This document shows, piece after piece, positions 34,624-45,864 of a DNA stretch of 64,000 nucleotides. This DNA comes from Saksenaea vasiformis B4078. Taxonomy: Eukaryota > Mucoromycota > Mucoromycetes > Mucorales > Saksenaeaceae. The stretch lies in contig JNDT01002236.1 in assembly GCA_000697055.1 (NCBI GenBank), positions 62,001 through 126,000 on the forward strand, in the 5' to 3' direction. The translations under genes and the position numbers were made by a program. The notes beneath the pieces were generated by a model. That model worked only from the letters and a program-made list of their open reading frames with translations, made no database searches and was not told the DNA's origin. Each line of letters opens with the position of its first letter. Position 1 is the first letter of the stretch.

Positions 34624-36453
34624 TTACAGTTTATTTATTGTTCCCCAATTGATTGTCAGTTTCTCTACGGATTTGCAAACAATACTGACATAGCCAGAAC
34701 GTGCATACTCTTTCCATTCGCGTTTCATCTTTGTATCAGAAGGAACAAAGATGGGATCCATTGATGCACTTGGCAAAAGATACTGGTCCTTGGCGCATTC
34801 TTCATCATCCAGTCGGTAGATAATCGGCTGATGAAAGCAGAGTGGAGTGTAGGCATAGTACCAGTTGGTCGTTCTATCTGCATCGTTTTCCCCGAGACGT
34901 GAAAGAGAGAAGATCGTCATCTCTTCTCCAAAATGGAGTCTCTCTCCTTGCATGTCAGTGCATGTCATAAGCGTTACGCAAAGTGTCTTGAAGGTACTAT
35001 GTGGTGCACAAACTTCTACCACGCGTTGTAAACCGCAACGGTCGTAACACATCATGAATGAGAGATGCTCGAGTCGTGGACATCGTTGTGATAGAGATGT
35101 AGTAACCGTTTTCACTTCGAGCATAACGGAGGTCAATTCAAGCGCGACCAGGCCATGAGGTGATGTTGAGACAGTATTGACAGAAATCATTCCTTCCACA
35201 AGAGAGAGTGTTTTCAAGCGTGGGCAGCAATCCAAAAGGATATTCACGTCCAACGTCGTGAACGAAGGATTCGCCAATTTTAGATACCTCAGCTGCTTAC
35301 AACACCGGAGCACTTCCCATAAATATGTCGTCTTCCCTGCCAGCTCTGTCACGAGTTGAAGATCGCAGAGAGTATGCGAAATCCTTCTTACAGCACTTAC
35401 GGCGTTAGGCTCCAGCTTGACAGGTCCATCAATGTCTAGGCTTTCAAGCTTCGTCGCGGTTTTCGTAAGGACGTCGGCAAAGGTCCACCCTGGCCAGTGA
35501 TCTGCATCGATGCCTCTCAGTCTCAACCGTTTTAGTTTCCGCCATTGGCTTGCAATGGACATGTACGGCCAGTCATCGGAAACCCCGGTATCTGGATTCC
35601 ATGGATCGTTGTCCCAGTTAAAATGCTCAAGCTGTGGGTACTTGCATAAAAAGTACTCCATGCAAAGAAAGCTATCAAAACGAATATCACGAAGATCGAG
35701 TGTCCGCATCGATTGAGAAGGCATCACTTCGCTGATACCAGTCAGGTTGTCACCATCATCATCAACCCCAGCCGAAAGGGATAAACCATTAATTTTTAAG
35801 CTCATAAGCCTCTTGCAACCTGCATGGATAGCTTCAAAGTTGCCGATAGAAAATAGCGCCCGACGCGCATCGCGATGCGTACCACAAAGTTCGAGATGCT
35901 CAAGACACTGTAACTGTGTAACGATACGTAGCAGTACATCTGTTGTGTTTGTACAGACTAGATCACTTGTCAGCCTTATGTTTGTTACTTGATGTCGAAG
36001 GTCTCTCAGTATAGGTGCAGCGATCTGGACGTCGGTGAGTGGTGGAAGTTTGCGTAGGCGTGGCCATCTAGGAAACCTGGTGCCACGACCGAGAAACTGC
36101 CAAAAACGTGATTCAAAATCAAGCTCTTCAAGTCCGGGGCATAGTGCTGCCAATTCCTCCAGTTCCGCCTGCGTGATCCCGATGCAGTCTATATTGGACG
36201 AAGCATTGTACTTTAGTTGTAGCGATCTTATCAAGTAGCCTAGTTGGCCTTCTGGATCAGAGTACGTAGCAGATTCACGAAGCGTATGAAGAAGCAGAAT
36301 AAAATGCTGTCGAGTTTTGATTGTTACATTGGTGTATAACCATCGACAGAATGGGCCAGCCCAGTTTTTGCACACTTGCGAGCATGACAAGCGTTCGTCA
36401 ACCGTCAGATGGCGAGCAACCAAATCAAGTATTTCGGGAGGTAAAGAGGTCAT
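34624..36453 (-). CDS. F-box / leucine-rich-repeat protein
   Basis: Single exon, 609 residues from ATG 36453. The F-box spans about residues 3-45 (LPPEILDLVARHLTVDERLS, CSQVCKNWAGPF) and would bind Skp1 in an SCF ubiquitin ligase. The rest is irregular leucine-rich repeats (CLEHLELCGTHRDARRALFS, LRTLDLRDIR-type units, LKRLRLRGIDADHW, LKTLSLVEGM, RLEHLSFMMCYDRCG), the usual substrate-recognition region. The target is unknown. The gene is a paralogue of the one at 53443-55299: both lack introns, have the same F-box start and end in a GYVSIVCKSVEKLT / GYIAIRCKSLHRLT motif. It lies upstream of and in the same orientation as the amidohydrolase. Confidence 0.88.
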   Translation of the reverse strand: MTSLPPEILDLVARHLTVDERLSCSQVCKNWAGPFCRWLYTNVTIKTRQHFILLLHTLRESATYSDPEGQLGYLIRSLQLKYNASSNIDCIGITQAELEELAALCPGLEELDFESRFWQFLGRGTRFPRWPRLRKLPPLTDVQIAAPILRDLRHQVTNIRLTSDLVCTNTTDVLLRIVTQLQCLEHLELCGTHRDARRALFSIGNFEAIHAGCKRLMSLKINGLSLSAGVDDDGDNLTGISEVMPSQSMRTLDLRDIRFDSFLCMEYFLCKYPQLEHFNWDNDPWNPDTGVSDDWPYMSIASQWRKLKRLRLRGIDADHWPGWTFADVLTKTATKLESLDIDGPVKLEPNAVSAVRRISHTLCDLQLVTELAGKTTYLWEVLRCCKQLRYLKLANPSFTTLDVNILLDCCPRLKTLSLVEGMISVNTVSTSPHGLVALELTSVMLEVKTVTTSLSQRCPRLEHLSFMMCYDRCGLQRVVEVCAPHSTFKTLCVTLMTCTDMQGERLHFGEEMTIFSLSRLGENDADRTTNWYYAYTPLCFHQPIIYRLDDEECAKDQYLLPSASMDPIFVPSDTKMKREWKEYARSGYVSIVCKSVEKLTINWGTINKL

Positions 36454-37576
36454 CGGCGGAAAAAGATGAAGAATTTTCCATTTACCCCTGCTGTAAGCTT
36501 ATACTGCAAGGCGACAACTGCATGGCTTCCCTCTAAATGGAAGGTACACTGGGGCTAAGGCCCATATAGTTATAAAAACAGCTCCTTGCTTGTACAAACC
36601 CACATCCCCTTCAATAGATAGGGCGTACAGCTTACAGAATTTAGGGGGATGGTTAACCTATCTTGCATTCGGTTGATCCACAGTATCTCTGGTTTGATTG
36701 GAGCGGCATTTCAAGCGATGGAATTATAACCTCTCACGACCCTTGGTAGGAGGATCTTTTACCTCTGACATCCATAAAACGACAATGACAGTTCTGCAGA
36801 GATGTCAACCTTCTTTTACCTGCTTCATCGTAGACTGTATTAGCAATATCCTGCAATTCGATTGTGGAAATTATCAATAATATGATTTGTATAAGATGTC
36901 TTGAGAGCAACACATGCAGCAGCCACAGTAGCGAATCACTCTATCCCATGATCCGCTATGTTAATAGATGATAATGGGGTAATTTTGTTGGAACTCAATC
37001 CAAAATTCTCGGGCGTTGACTGAGAACTTCTGTACTTTGTGTTCGATAGTTTTTCCGAGCACCAAGTGGCAGATCTTGTACCAGGAACCTTGAGAAAAGA
37101 TGTAACTTGAAATCTCGCTCTCTGAGTATTCGGCAATATATGCATTGACAAAAAAGTTGCGCTCAACAGGCAACGTCCCAAATAAAACAACAAAGTTGTA
37201 AGTGTCTACAAAAGGCCAGTAAATGTACTTGATGTCCTTTTCACTTTCCTCGTGCTTTCCTTAATGCTTTCGTGTCACTTTTTTTTCCAAACGATAAATA
37301 ACACAGGAGCATATATGGGAATGCGATTGGGATCAATATGCTGAGATTAACAAGAGGTTGTGCATGTTGTCAAGCTAAAGTTTCTAAGAGAAAAAAAAAG
37401 ATGGGCTTTGTCAATCTTACAATTAAAGAAAAGCTGCATCCGGATTGTTTTCAATATATAATACAAGAAATTGGGGATAAGAGTCAATTAACATACAAGA
37501 CAGAAGACATTGGGAAAGGCGTGCTGAAGACAAATTCGCTCTTTCCGCTCGCTATCAGCAAGTTGACGAGACGAGG
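36454..37576. other. Intergenic; one orphan minus-strand frame
   Basis: A minus-strand frame open from about 37275 down to 36961 has protein-like composition (YIYWPFVDTYNFVVLFGTLP, NFFVNAYIAEYSESEISSYI) but no ATG and no recognisable family. It may be the last exon of an unrecognised gene or a remnant. Upstream exons could not be placed. A plus-strand frame (37338-37667) overlaps the first MERIT40 exon in another frame and is likely spurious. Confidence 0.35.
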
Positions 37577-38796
37577 ATGTGGTACTCCCACCTTGACTCA
37601 GATGGCTCTTCCAACGCTCCTCTCCCTAGAAAAGCTTGTTTTGAAAGATGTGAAGACGAGGCTTTAGAAAAGCGCGCCCAGAGTCTTACTACCACATCTG
37701 ACCTGCGAGTCGACCGACAAGTATACGTGCGGAGATTTTGCCGGCCCAAATAATTCCTGTTCGTCAACTGCAAAAAAAGGCTTTCCTTGTAGTTGCTGGT
37801 TTCCACTCACGACGAGCAAATGATGAAGCTACGGAAAGCAGTGCCGCGTAAAATCGTACGTATCTTTCTGGGATGCGATTGCTCAACAAACGTCAGATCT
37901 TTTGTGTTGATATCTGCAACGAAATGAATGAAATGACAGGAGCGTCATTAGATGGAGGAATTCAGCATAGTCTCTTGAACGTGAGGTATGCCATTGATGA
38001 AGAGAGCATCTAGGAAACTTACCGCCACAAAGCACACGGTTAGAGACGACATTATTTCTTTTGAAACGTTATGTTTGTATTAATCGTTGGATCAATCCCG
38101 CCGACGAGTATGCCATCATCGTTATGAGTGACAAGACACAGATTGTAGGTATTGTCTTTCCAACTGCTCATTCAACGCAGTTTCTTGTTTAGCATTGTTC
38201 GTGGACAAATCGCATGGAATACATTGAGCAGAAGACGGACCAACTCGTGGCTGAAGCTGCTGGTAGAACCTTCGGTGTGTCGCTTACCGTGGCGGAATAA
38301 AGCTCTAATGCAATTTTTCTTTTAGATACCGAGGACTTTATTCAGCGTATTTTAGAACTAGGTTGTTTTGAGCAGGTGGATTGTTTTACACAAGCAATTG
38401 TGATTTATGGACGGACAAAAATTATACCAAGTGCGGTAAGCGACGAATTGCACCGTCAATTTCGACAAATACCCAACTTTACGATGGATCTTTTGTTCCT
38501 TCATGGGAAAGTGGAAGAAGACGGATTATGTCAGGTAAATCATGAGGCGATGGTCGATGTGATAGTTGACTGTGTGTTAGGCAGTCTATTCCTTTTGGAA
38601 TTCGCTTGGTAATGAACTCGTCAGCGGATGGTTCTATGAGTTTAATAGAATGCAGCGAAGTTCATTTACAAAAGCGATGACACAGCTAATAGCTCATCCT
38701 TTGCAACGTGGAATCCAGGAGCATATTGGAATGGATATAAACAAGCCGAACACTACCAATGTTATTTGTGTGGAAGAGGACGTAGAGGATCGGTAG
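37577..38796 (+). CDS. MERIT40/BABAM1-like protein
   Basis: MERIT40 is the VWA-like scaffold subunit of the BRISC and BRCA1-A (Lys63-deubiquitinating) complexes. Seven exons: 37577-37720, 37793-37855, 37897-37985, 38033-38144, 38193-38262, 38326-38534 and 38581-38796, giving 300 residues (human about 329). A disordered N-terminus precedes KIIFCVDICNEM (the VWA-like beta strand with Asp), RYVCINRWINPADEYAIIVM, FTQAIVIYGRTKIIP, NFTMDLLFLHGKVEEDG, and near the end MTQLIAHPLQRG, which matches the conserved LLAHPLQRP block. All six introns preserve frame. An additional 5' exon is possible because the frame is open a little upstream. The assignment rests on motif recall and should be checked by profile search. 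Confidence 0.75.
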
Positions 38797-39620
38797 TATG
38801 GCAAGTGGTGACTTTGGAGAAAAAAAGTCGGCAGATGATAAGAACCTGTCATCTTAAAAGATCAGCATTTGTTACGTGACAACCTGTGGTACAGGTTAAC
38901 CTTCTGTAAAGAGAGATAATAAATAAATAAATAAATAATACACTCGTTGCTAGGTTTAGAAGAAAGCTTCCTTGCAACAGCGGATCTTTGATATTAGCAA
39001 AATAGGCCTTACACTCGCAATCAAAGAACTACAAAGTTGCTGGTTTGTATTGAAGAAGGAACTGCATAAATTGCAAATGCTGGTGTGCCACCGTCCGAGA
39101 CCTGCTAGCGATCATCAGATCAACGAGAGTGGCGTGTTTACGGGAAGAAAATAAAACGTTTATCCCCGTCTCCTTTTTTTTTTCCTTTTCTAACGAGGTG
39201 AACACCATCGCAAGTTCAATGGTGTTTCATGATTTCATGACATTCCATGGACAAACTATGCCCAGCAGCTAATTTTCAAAAGGCATCGTGACAACGTGAA
39301 ATTACACAAATGAAGGTAATGTTACGAAAACGAAATCACGATTTTCGATCCCGCACAAAGTTTAGACTGCTCCGTTGTCCGTTCAGTTCCGTGGCTGTCC
39401 GTTTCGTCGAAGAAAAGAACAGGCGATTATCGTAACAGCAACCAAACCTTATACCAAAGTGATGTGTTGCATAGAACAGGCACCTCCCTGTCTACGGAGA
39501 ATTCTACCCTAGAAAAAAAGAAAAAAGCAAAAGGGGTGGAAAGCACAAATCGGCTGACTGAGATCAATTTCACGGGTTTTCCACGCCTGGGTTTTCACAT
39601 GCGCACCAAGCAAAAACGTT
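38797..39620. other. Intergenic, no gene seen
   Basis: This contains an (AAAT)n microsatellite at about 38916-38939 and a T11 tract near 39175. No coding potential was recognised. Confidence 0.5.
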
Positions 39621-39626
39621 TATAAA
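39621..39626 (+). promoter_or_regulatory. TATA box
   Basis: TATAAA, 75 bp upstream of ATG 39701, followed by a CT/T-rich leader typical of strongly expressed fungal genes. Confidence 0.5.
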
Positions 39627-39700
39627 GGATCCCCGATCCTTCCGATCTTTTCCTTTTCTTTGCTTTTTTTTTCGGTTTCATTTTTTTACCTTCATTTCCC

Positions 39701-40189
39701 ATGACTACTGCACTGTCTTCGAAAGGCTTCCCTCAATCTCGTACAGATGCTGTTCTTGACGTACTGCTGCCACGTTATTACGAATATGATATGACAACGT
39801 TCCGGGAGCCAACCAAAGCAATCGATGATCCAGAGCTGTGCCTGAACGACGATTATGATGCAATGTATACTGAAACGCTGCTTAATTCGGATTTCATGCA
39901 ATGGATCAATGCTGATCAGTCACAATCACAATCTGCTTGTTCCTCCTCCTCTTCATCATCATCATCTTCTTCTTCACCTTCTCTGGACCGTCTTCGTATG
40001 ATTCTCGCTCATGTAAGCCAAACGCTTGCTTTACCACCACCACCGTCTGCCGTCCCTGATACTACGACTGCTACAAACACTGATACTACCATCTCCACGT
40101 TCCGTTCTCAAGCATCCACCTCCACGACACGATCTCCGCATATCACTGTTTCGCTTTACCGAGATCCGAAAGGGAAGAAAAAAGCCTGA
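39701..40189 (+). CDS. Hypothetical Ser-rich protein
   Basis: Single exon, 162 residues, ATG at 39701 with a TATA box and pyrimidine-rich leader. The N-terminal third (LDVLLPRYYEYDMTTF) is ordered-looking and acidic; a run of about 12 serines (39937-39975) follows, then a Ser/Thr/Pro-rich segment and a basic end (YRDPKGKKKA). There is no recognised domain. The good promoter context and the ATG position argue that it is real. It could be a small transcriptional or RNA-associated regulator, but nothing in the sequence shows this. Confidence 0.6.
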   Translation: MTTALSSKGFPQSRTDAVLDVLLPRYYEYDMTTFREPTKAIDDPELCLNDDYDAMYTETLLNSDFMQWINADQSQSQSACSSSSSSSSSSSSPSLDRLRMILAHVSQTLALPPPPSAVPDTTTATNTDTTISTFRSQASTSTTRSPHITVSLYRDPKGKKKA

Positions 40190-41800
40190 TCATAGCGATA
40201 ACTCTATTATAGCACAGCTCTCCAAAGCAGGAATCCATTGGTAGCGGCACTTCTTTTCTTTTCCCACTGGAGAAAAAAAAATGATACCTTGTTTATTACA
40301 TGTACATTCTTTCTGGCAAGTGGCTAGATGCTTAGACACTTGAATTCTCAAATATAACAGTTTATTAAAGTCGAATGTTCGACGCTGGCATAGCTACCTT
40401 GCTTACAGAAACGGCGATATCTAGATGTTTCTGAGTATGAATGTAAGACTTGACGAAAAACACGCGGCTTCAGTTTCTAGAAAAATTGTATGGCTCGTTC
40501 GGTAGAATTTCTGGCATCGTCAAACCCAATGAAACTGAAGAAATGTTGATATTACAGAAATACCGATAGGCTAGGTTTTTAATTGTTCTCAAAGGTCTCG
40601 TTAACGTTGTTGACAAAAGTGAAGAGTTCTGACGATGAAGGTGGTACTGCAAACAATAGAAATCCGTACAAACAAATGGAAATTTTGTAACGCGCGTTTT
40701 TATCTGGACCAAAAGCATCAATGGCCTGTCCAGGAAGAAGTGGAGACCTCGGGCTGTAAGCAACGTACAGTAGTTGCAACGCATGGAAGATGCAGTAATC
40801 CTTCGACAGTTCCACGCCTCATGTTTTTCAAGCCCAGTTCGTCATACAACCTTCTGTAGGCTGCAACAATAGGATCGTACATTAAGCTTTCCTCGTTTAT
40901 TTTCACCTCTCGGTGATTTCAAGCTTCAGCGAATTTCCCACGCTGAGGGACTAATGCGGAGACCACTATAAATGCTATTACCTGCCACGACCTACGAGGT
41001 TGATAGCACAATTCTGCCTGAATTTGTCCTATATTACTGTTTGCTTTCTCGTATTAGCTTTTGAATTAACGATCCTTGCGGACCGTCGATGTCCGGCCCG
41101 GAATCCTTAGGGATAACAGATGTTACACAATCGTGGCCGACTGTAAAACTTGCGTTTCGACGAGCTGTAGCTGTGTTTCCGTGTTATGTATCATAACAAA
41201 CGTTTTAGCCACATATTAACATGAAGTGTCTATTTAACTACAGGCCAAGGTACGGTTTAGGGTAGGTTCTAGGGCAAAACTGCTCTGTGTAACACGTATG
41301 GTCCCTAAGACCTCTGTCTTGGGAAAACGAAGCCAGGAAAATCAAAGATGAATCCTGCATGCCTATAAAATACAGATTGTTATGGATGGGACCTCTGCTC
41401 ATCTCGAGACATTTTGCAGGATACTGAGAAACTGTCGTTGAATCACCTTAATGCGAAACGGTGTCCTCGCTTCAATGGAACATTTCCGTTATCTCGAGGC
41501 AATTTTTACTGCTTTCGCAAAGTTATGGGATACCATCACTTGAGAATCTTAATGCAAAACGCCAGATCACCTAGTAGGAAAATATTCCTTGGATTACCGT
41601 GTAAGAACCCACTTCTGTGCGCAAAAAGCTCATCCCTTCCCGACGCGAAATTATTCCGCCCGCACGCAAGTTGATATCTGATTGACCTAAACGTTTATTC
41701 GAGAGCAAACTTCGAGCAATAAACGTTAGTTTGGCGTCATTTGCACCGTATGCCATATTATTGGCTTGGCGCTTAACACCTGCTTAGTGTAGAACTTTAT
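40190..41800. other. No gene confidently identified
   Basis: Minus-strand frames at 40579-40906 carry protein-like segments (SLMYDPIVAAYRRLYDELGL and YCIFHALQLLYVAYSPRSPL) in two different frames that I could not splice together; they may be a remnant. The region around 41400-41560 holds two loosely similar ~110-bp blocks starting at TCTCGAG. Confidence 0.35.
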
Positions 41801-41977
41801 GGAATTTAAACGGAGCGATTCCGAGCACCCGGATTGATCAGTGGGAGACGGACACTACAACACATCTTTTCTTTATTTTCGATGCGAGAGGAACAACTGT
41901 CCGCGAGTGTAACAAGAAAACGTCACTTTTTTTATGTGCAGTTACCTGACACTATCCGTAGGCCAGTCAAGATTCGG
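41801..41977 (+). promoter_or_regulatory. Promoter region shared with downstream Sel1 locus (copy 1)
   Basis: It aligns with 43615-43782: GAATTTAAA near the start, ACACTACAACACATCTTTTC, AAAACGT(C/T)ACTT followed by TTTATGTGCAGTTACCTGAC, then a CAGTCAA(G/T) block. The two copies precede the two Sel1-repeat loci, so the promoter was duplicated together with the genes. Confidence 0.55.
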
Positions 41978-42048
41978 CATTCAAAAGGAATCCGCGCAAG
42001 GACTGGCTAAAGGTCGGGCTGGGCGCAAATCCAGCCTTACGAAAACGC

Positions 42049-43204
42049 ATGTATAGAGAAATAATGCGCCTCACTGGGCCCGTTGACCTTGGCCTTGACG
42101 ATGACAACGATGATGAGGATACTGATGATGACGGCGATGGAGATATTAACTACGACTCCTATGAAGGTACTGACGATGACGACGATGTTAACCACATTAA
42201 CATAATAAAAAAATACAGACTACGAAAGTGACGAGTCACAAAGTGAGCTTGAACTTGCAGTCATCCTTGGAGATACGGTAGACATGAAAGGCACAACTGA
42301 TAATGGACGGGGGCAATTCATTGTTGGTGAGAGGTACTATTATGGGATGGATGTGTACCAAGACTACGCCAAAGCAACCAAATGGTACAAAAAGGCATCA
42401 GATCAGGGAAGTACGGATGCACAAATCAAACTTGGGGATATGTACGAATATGGACGAGGCGTAGATCGAGACATCAAGGAGGCAGTCAAATGGTATCAGA
42501 TGGCAGCGACTCAAGGAGATAGTCGTGCGCAAGTCAAACTTGGACATATGTACCAATACGGAAAAGGTGTATATGAAGATTACAAGGCAGCAGCTGAATG
42601 GTACAGAAAAGCAGCGGATCAGGGGAATGGAAGTGGACAATTCAACCTTGGGTGTATGTACTGGCTTGGATGGGGAGTGACGGTAGATAAGGAAAAAGCA
42701 ATCGAATTATACTCCAAGGTGTATGAAATGTGCAAAGATGCGGCTGATGGAGGAAATGCAGAAGCGCAATGCACGCTTGGAAAGATATACCACTGTGGGA
42801 CTGGAGTGAAAGAAGATATCGACCAAGCAATTGAATGGCATAAAAAAGCAGCGAATCAAGGAAATCAAGAAGCGCAGATCTATCTTGGCTATATTTACTG
42901 GAATGAAAAGAAAGATATCAACAAGGCAATGGAATGGTACCAAAAAGCGGCGGATGAAGAAAATGAAGTTGCGCAAATCAGACTTGGAGCACTTTACCTC
43001 TATAAAAGGGAAAAAGAGAAGGCAAAAGAATGGTTTAAAAAAGCGGCAGTTCGAGGAAACCGATATGCACGAAAACGACTTAAAGCTATTTGCGAACGTC
43101 GAAAGCCGAGATATTCAGAATACTATTGGAATCAAATAATACAAGGGATGCTGGATGATATTTCCAGAGCTGAAAAGAAAAAGATGGACAAAGTAATCGA
43201 ATGA
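42049..43204 (+). CDS. Sel1-like repeat protein, C-terminally eroded
   Basis: Exons 42049-42166 and 42219-43204 (intron of 52 nt, donor G|GTACTG, acceptor TACAG) give 367 residues. An acidic Asp-rich N-terminus leads into about seven Sel1-like (SLR/TPR-type) repeats of ~36 residues, with units such as AQIKLGDMYEYGRGVDRDIK and EAVKWYQMAATQGDSRAQVK. Sel1 repeats form a solenoid for protein-protein contacts. After the stop the same frame still reads QKAADQGSQHTKWRLED, so the original protein was longer. The stop falls where the conserved Trp of ...EWYQKAADQG should be. The gene is possibly functional but truncated. Its partner locus lies at 43779. Confidence 0.65.
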
Positions 43205-43614
43205 TAGCAAAAAGCTGCGGACCAAGGAAGTCAACATACCAAATGGAGACTTGAAGATACTTACGCGAAACGTTCACAAGACGATCGAATAATACCAAAA
43301 AAGCATAGAATCTTGGAAATGAAGATGTGCAAAGGATACCTGAGGTTCTATGAAGAGGTGAAAGGACAATTAATCAAAACAGTCAATGGTACCACATGAA
43401 CCAAGCAGAAAAAAAAATAAATAAATTTTCCTCTGCATCTGTGCTCGACCTTTTGCCATATCCTTTGAATAGGAAGTGCATAGCTTGCTGTTGTATGTCC
43501 ATCGCTGGGTTCATGCACCAGCATATAAACCTTGCCGCGCCTGATAATGCTTGGGCTTTTCATTTTAAGATAAAGAGGCGTCTGAGGTCTCACATCCGGC
43601 TTATATGAACCTTA
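43205..43614. other. Decayed Sel1-repeat tail and spacer
   Basis: The first ~100 bp continue the Sel1 reading frame with several stops and frameshifts; after about 43400 no repeat similarity is visible. It represents the eroded 3' end of the first Sel1 locus. Confidence 0.5.
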
Positions 43615-43782
43615 ACAGAATTTAAATGGCGCCATTCCGAATGCACATTACAATAAAAGGATAACAGACGCTACAACACATCTTTCTTTTCTTTTGATGA
43701 GTCTCTACAATCAAAAACGGAAAACGTTACTTCTTTTTATGTGCGGTTATTTGACATTATCAATAGTTCAGTCAATTTTTGA
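43615..43782 (+). promoter_or_regulatory. Promoter region, Sel1 locus copy 2
   Basis: The second copy of the block at 41801-41977, sharing ACGCTACAACACATCTTTC, GAAAACGTTACTT, and TTTATGTGCGGTTATTTGAC. It is directly upstream of the MACPF-like/Sel1 locus. Confidence 0.55.
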
Positions 43783-45864
43783 CATATGATGTTGCCAACG
43801 GATGCACCGCCGAGCACTCTGCAATAGAGATTGAAGAGAGAAAGGAAAATACTCTGAAACTCGTTCATGTCCATCCTTGCGAAAAGCCATTTGCGGAATA
43901 CACGTGCACGAAAACCATCGATGCGGATGCTTTCATGAATGGGTTACTGATGGATGACAGCTTCCACCGCTTACCATCTAAAACGTTTGCTAATGATATT
44001 GCTGCTGAAGCTAGTTGCAGCGCACGTAAGCAATGCCAGCAGTCTTTTGGAAAAGAATCGGTCGAATACACCGTCTCTTTTGTTTCTTGGGGATAAGTAA
44101 GAAAGCACCTATGAGTTTATGGACGATTCAATTCGTAGGGTTCCTACAGGTACATCTATCTTCGGAATATGCCAAAGCAACAACCCGTTTCAAGGAAGTT
44201 GTGCAAAGTGCTCTGAAGGAAAACACCAATAAAAAGAAATACAAAGCCCTGCAAGCTGTTTTTGAAAGGTTTGGGTATTATTACCCCTCGAGAATTTTGC
44301 TTGGTACGGTGATTAATACATGTGCAACGTTATTAAACCGTTTCCTTGTTCCAGGTGGTCTATTCGCTTGTAAGAGAGGAAGTTCAAAGATACAGGACGG
44401 AAATGGGCATGAGCATAAGGCAATACAATCCTGTGAATACGTAGCGGAAAACGTTACAAATGCAATCAAAGATCACAAATACTGGGAAGTTATAGGTAAC
44501 TTTCGTCGCATGCCTGTGATAATTGCTAGAACAAACTTGTTGCTTTTCGTGGACAGATTGGAAAACTGGAAAGAGACCACAAGGACCAAACCAGCTATTA
44601 TCCAGTTCAAAGACATGAAGCTAATATATAGCATTCTTGGAGACGATGAACGACTTCAAGTAGAAGAAGTCAACGACAGAGCATTTTCGGATAATGAGCT
44701 TGGACATGCAATGGAAAAGAAGCCTGTGGAAGTTTTTAAAAAGCGTGCCAAAAGCAATGAATATAAGGGAGACAAGGTTGTAGGCATGAGTTGGTTGCAA
44801 GTCCTGGACCAAGGTAGCAACAAAGCCATAGACAATGGATGCGACTACCTGCAAAACAAACCTGAAAAAGATATATTCAGCAACGATTCCGATGATGACA
44901 GCAATGCCGATGATATTGATATACAACACGAAGTTCTTAGCTGTGAAGGTGGAGAGTCACCAAACGATTCTAATGATTTACTCAGTCATGAAGAAAGTTT
45001 GCATGGAGACCAGCAAGACGTCAATCTGAGCACAGAACCAGTCAATAGAGATAATAAACATGAAGAAAGTCTGTCCAGCGATAGTGGTACTGACAATGAA
45101 GGCGATATTAATCATGATAGCCCAATGCAAAAAGCAGATGATCACAAAACTGAAGATTTGCAAGATGGACATGAAAATGCACAGATTCATGAAGGCGGCG
45201 TAGACATAAATGGCGAAAATAACGCTATCCCGTATGAAGAACCAATCGATTAGAATGATGAAACGGAGCAATTCAATCTTGAAGAGAAATACTACCGTGG
45301 AATAGAAGTGGATAAATACTACGTCAAAGCAATGTATTGGTACAAAAAGGCAGCATATCAGGGAAACAGCGATGCAGAAGCAAGAGTTGGGATATGCACA
45401 GATATGGACGAGGTGTAGATCGAGACAACAAGAAAGCAGTTGAACGGTACGACAAAGCAGCGAATCAAGGAAATGGTGATGCGCAAACCAAACTTGGAGA
45501 TATGTATTCATGGGGACTTGCCGTAGAGAGAGATGAGTACAAAGCAAGGAAGCTTTTCTCCAAGGCGTATGAATGGTGCAAAAATGCAGCTGATGGAGGA
45601 AATGAAGATACGCAATGCACACTTGGAAATATGTACAACTTCGGACATGAGGCGAAGGAAGACACCGACAAAGCAATTGAGTGATACCAAAAAGCAGCGG
45701 ATCAAGGAAATGCACAATCGCAATTCAGGCTTGGAGAAATTTACAGATATGAAAAGAGAAACATTGGCAAAGCAATTGAATGGTACCAAAAAGCAGCGGA
45801 TCAAGAAAATATGTGGGGGAGAGCGGCAAAAAGATGGTTACCAACATTCAGATGGCATGTAATT
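43779..45864 (+). pseudogene. MACPF-like / Sel1-repeat locus, disrupted
   Basis: Three successive frames make one broken gene. Frame 1 (43779-44096) has no good ATG at its head and ends in TAA. Frame 2 (44033-45253) continues with WTIQFVGFLQVHLSSEYAKA and FERFGYYYPSRILLG, which resembles the conserved aromatic/Gly segment of MACPF-family domains (tentative), then a long acidic Asp/Ser/Asn-rich stretch. It stops at TAG 45251. After this TAG the frame resumes a Sel1 repeat (FNLEEKYYRGIEVDKYYVKA), loses one base near 45385, and continues as Sel1 repeats (GRGVDRDNKKAVERYDKAAN, AQTKLGDMYSWGLAVERD) with a TGA at 45682-45684 replacing the conserved Trp. An unrecognised intron could explain the first break, but not all of them. 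The acidic segment and Sel1 repeats match the preceding gene. Confidence 0.55.

Noticed and set aside
44835..45715. Long minus-strand open frame of 245 codons (44978-45715)
   Set aside because: Antisense to the acidic and Sel1-repeat region; its Cys/Leu/His-rich composition is what reverse-complemented Sel1 repeats produce.
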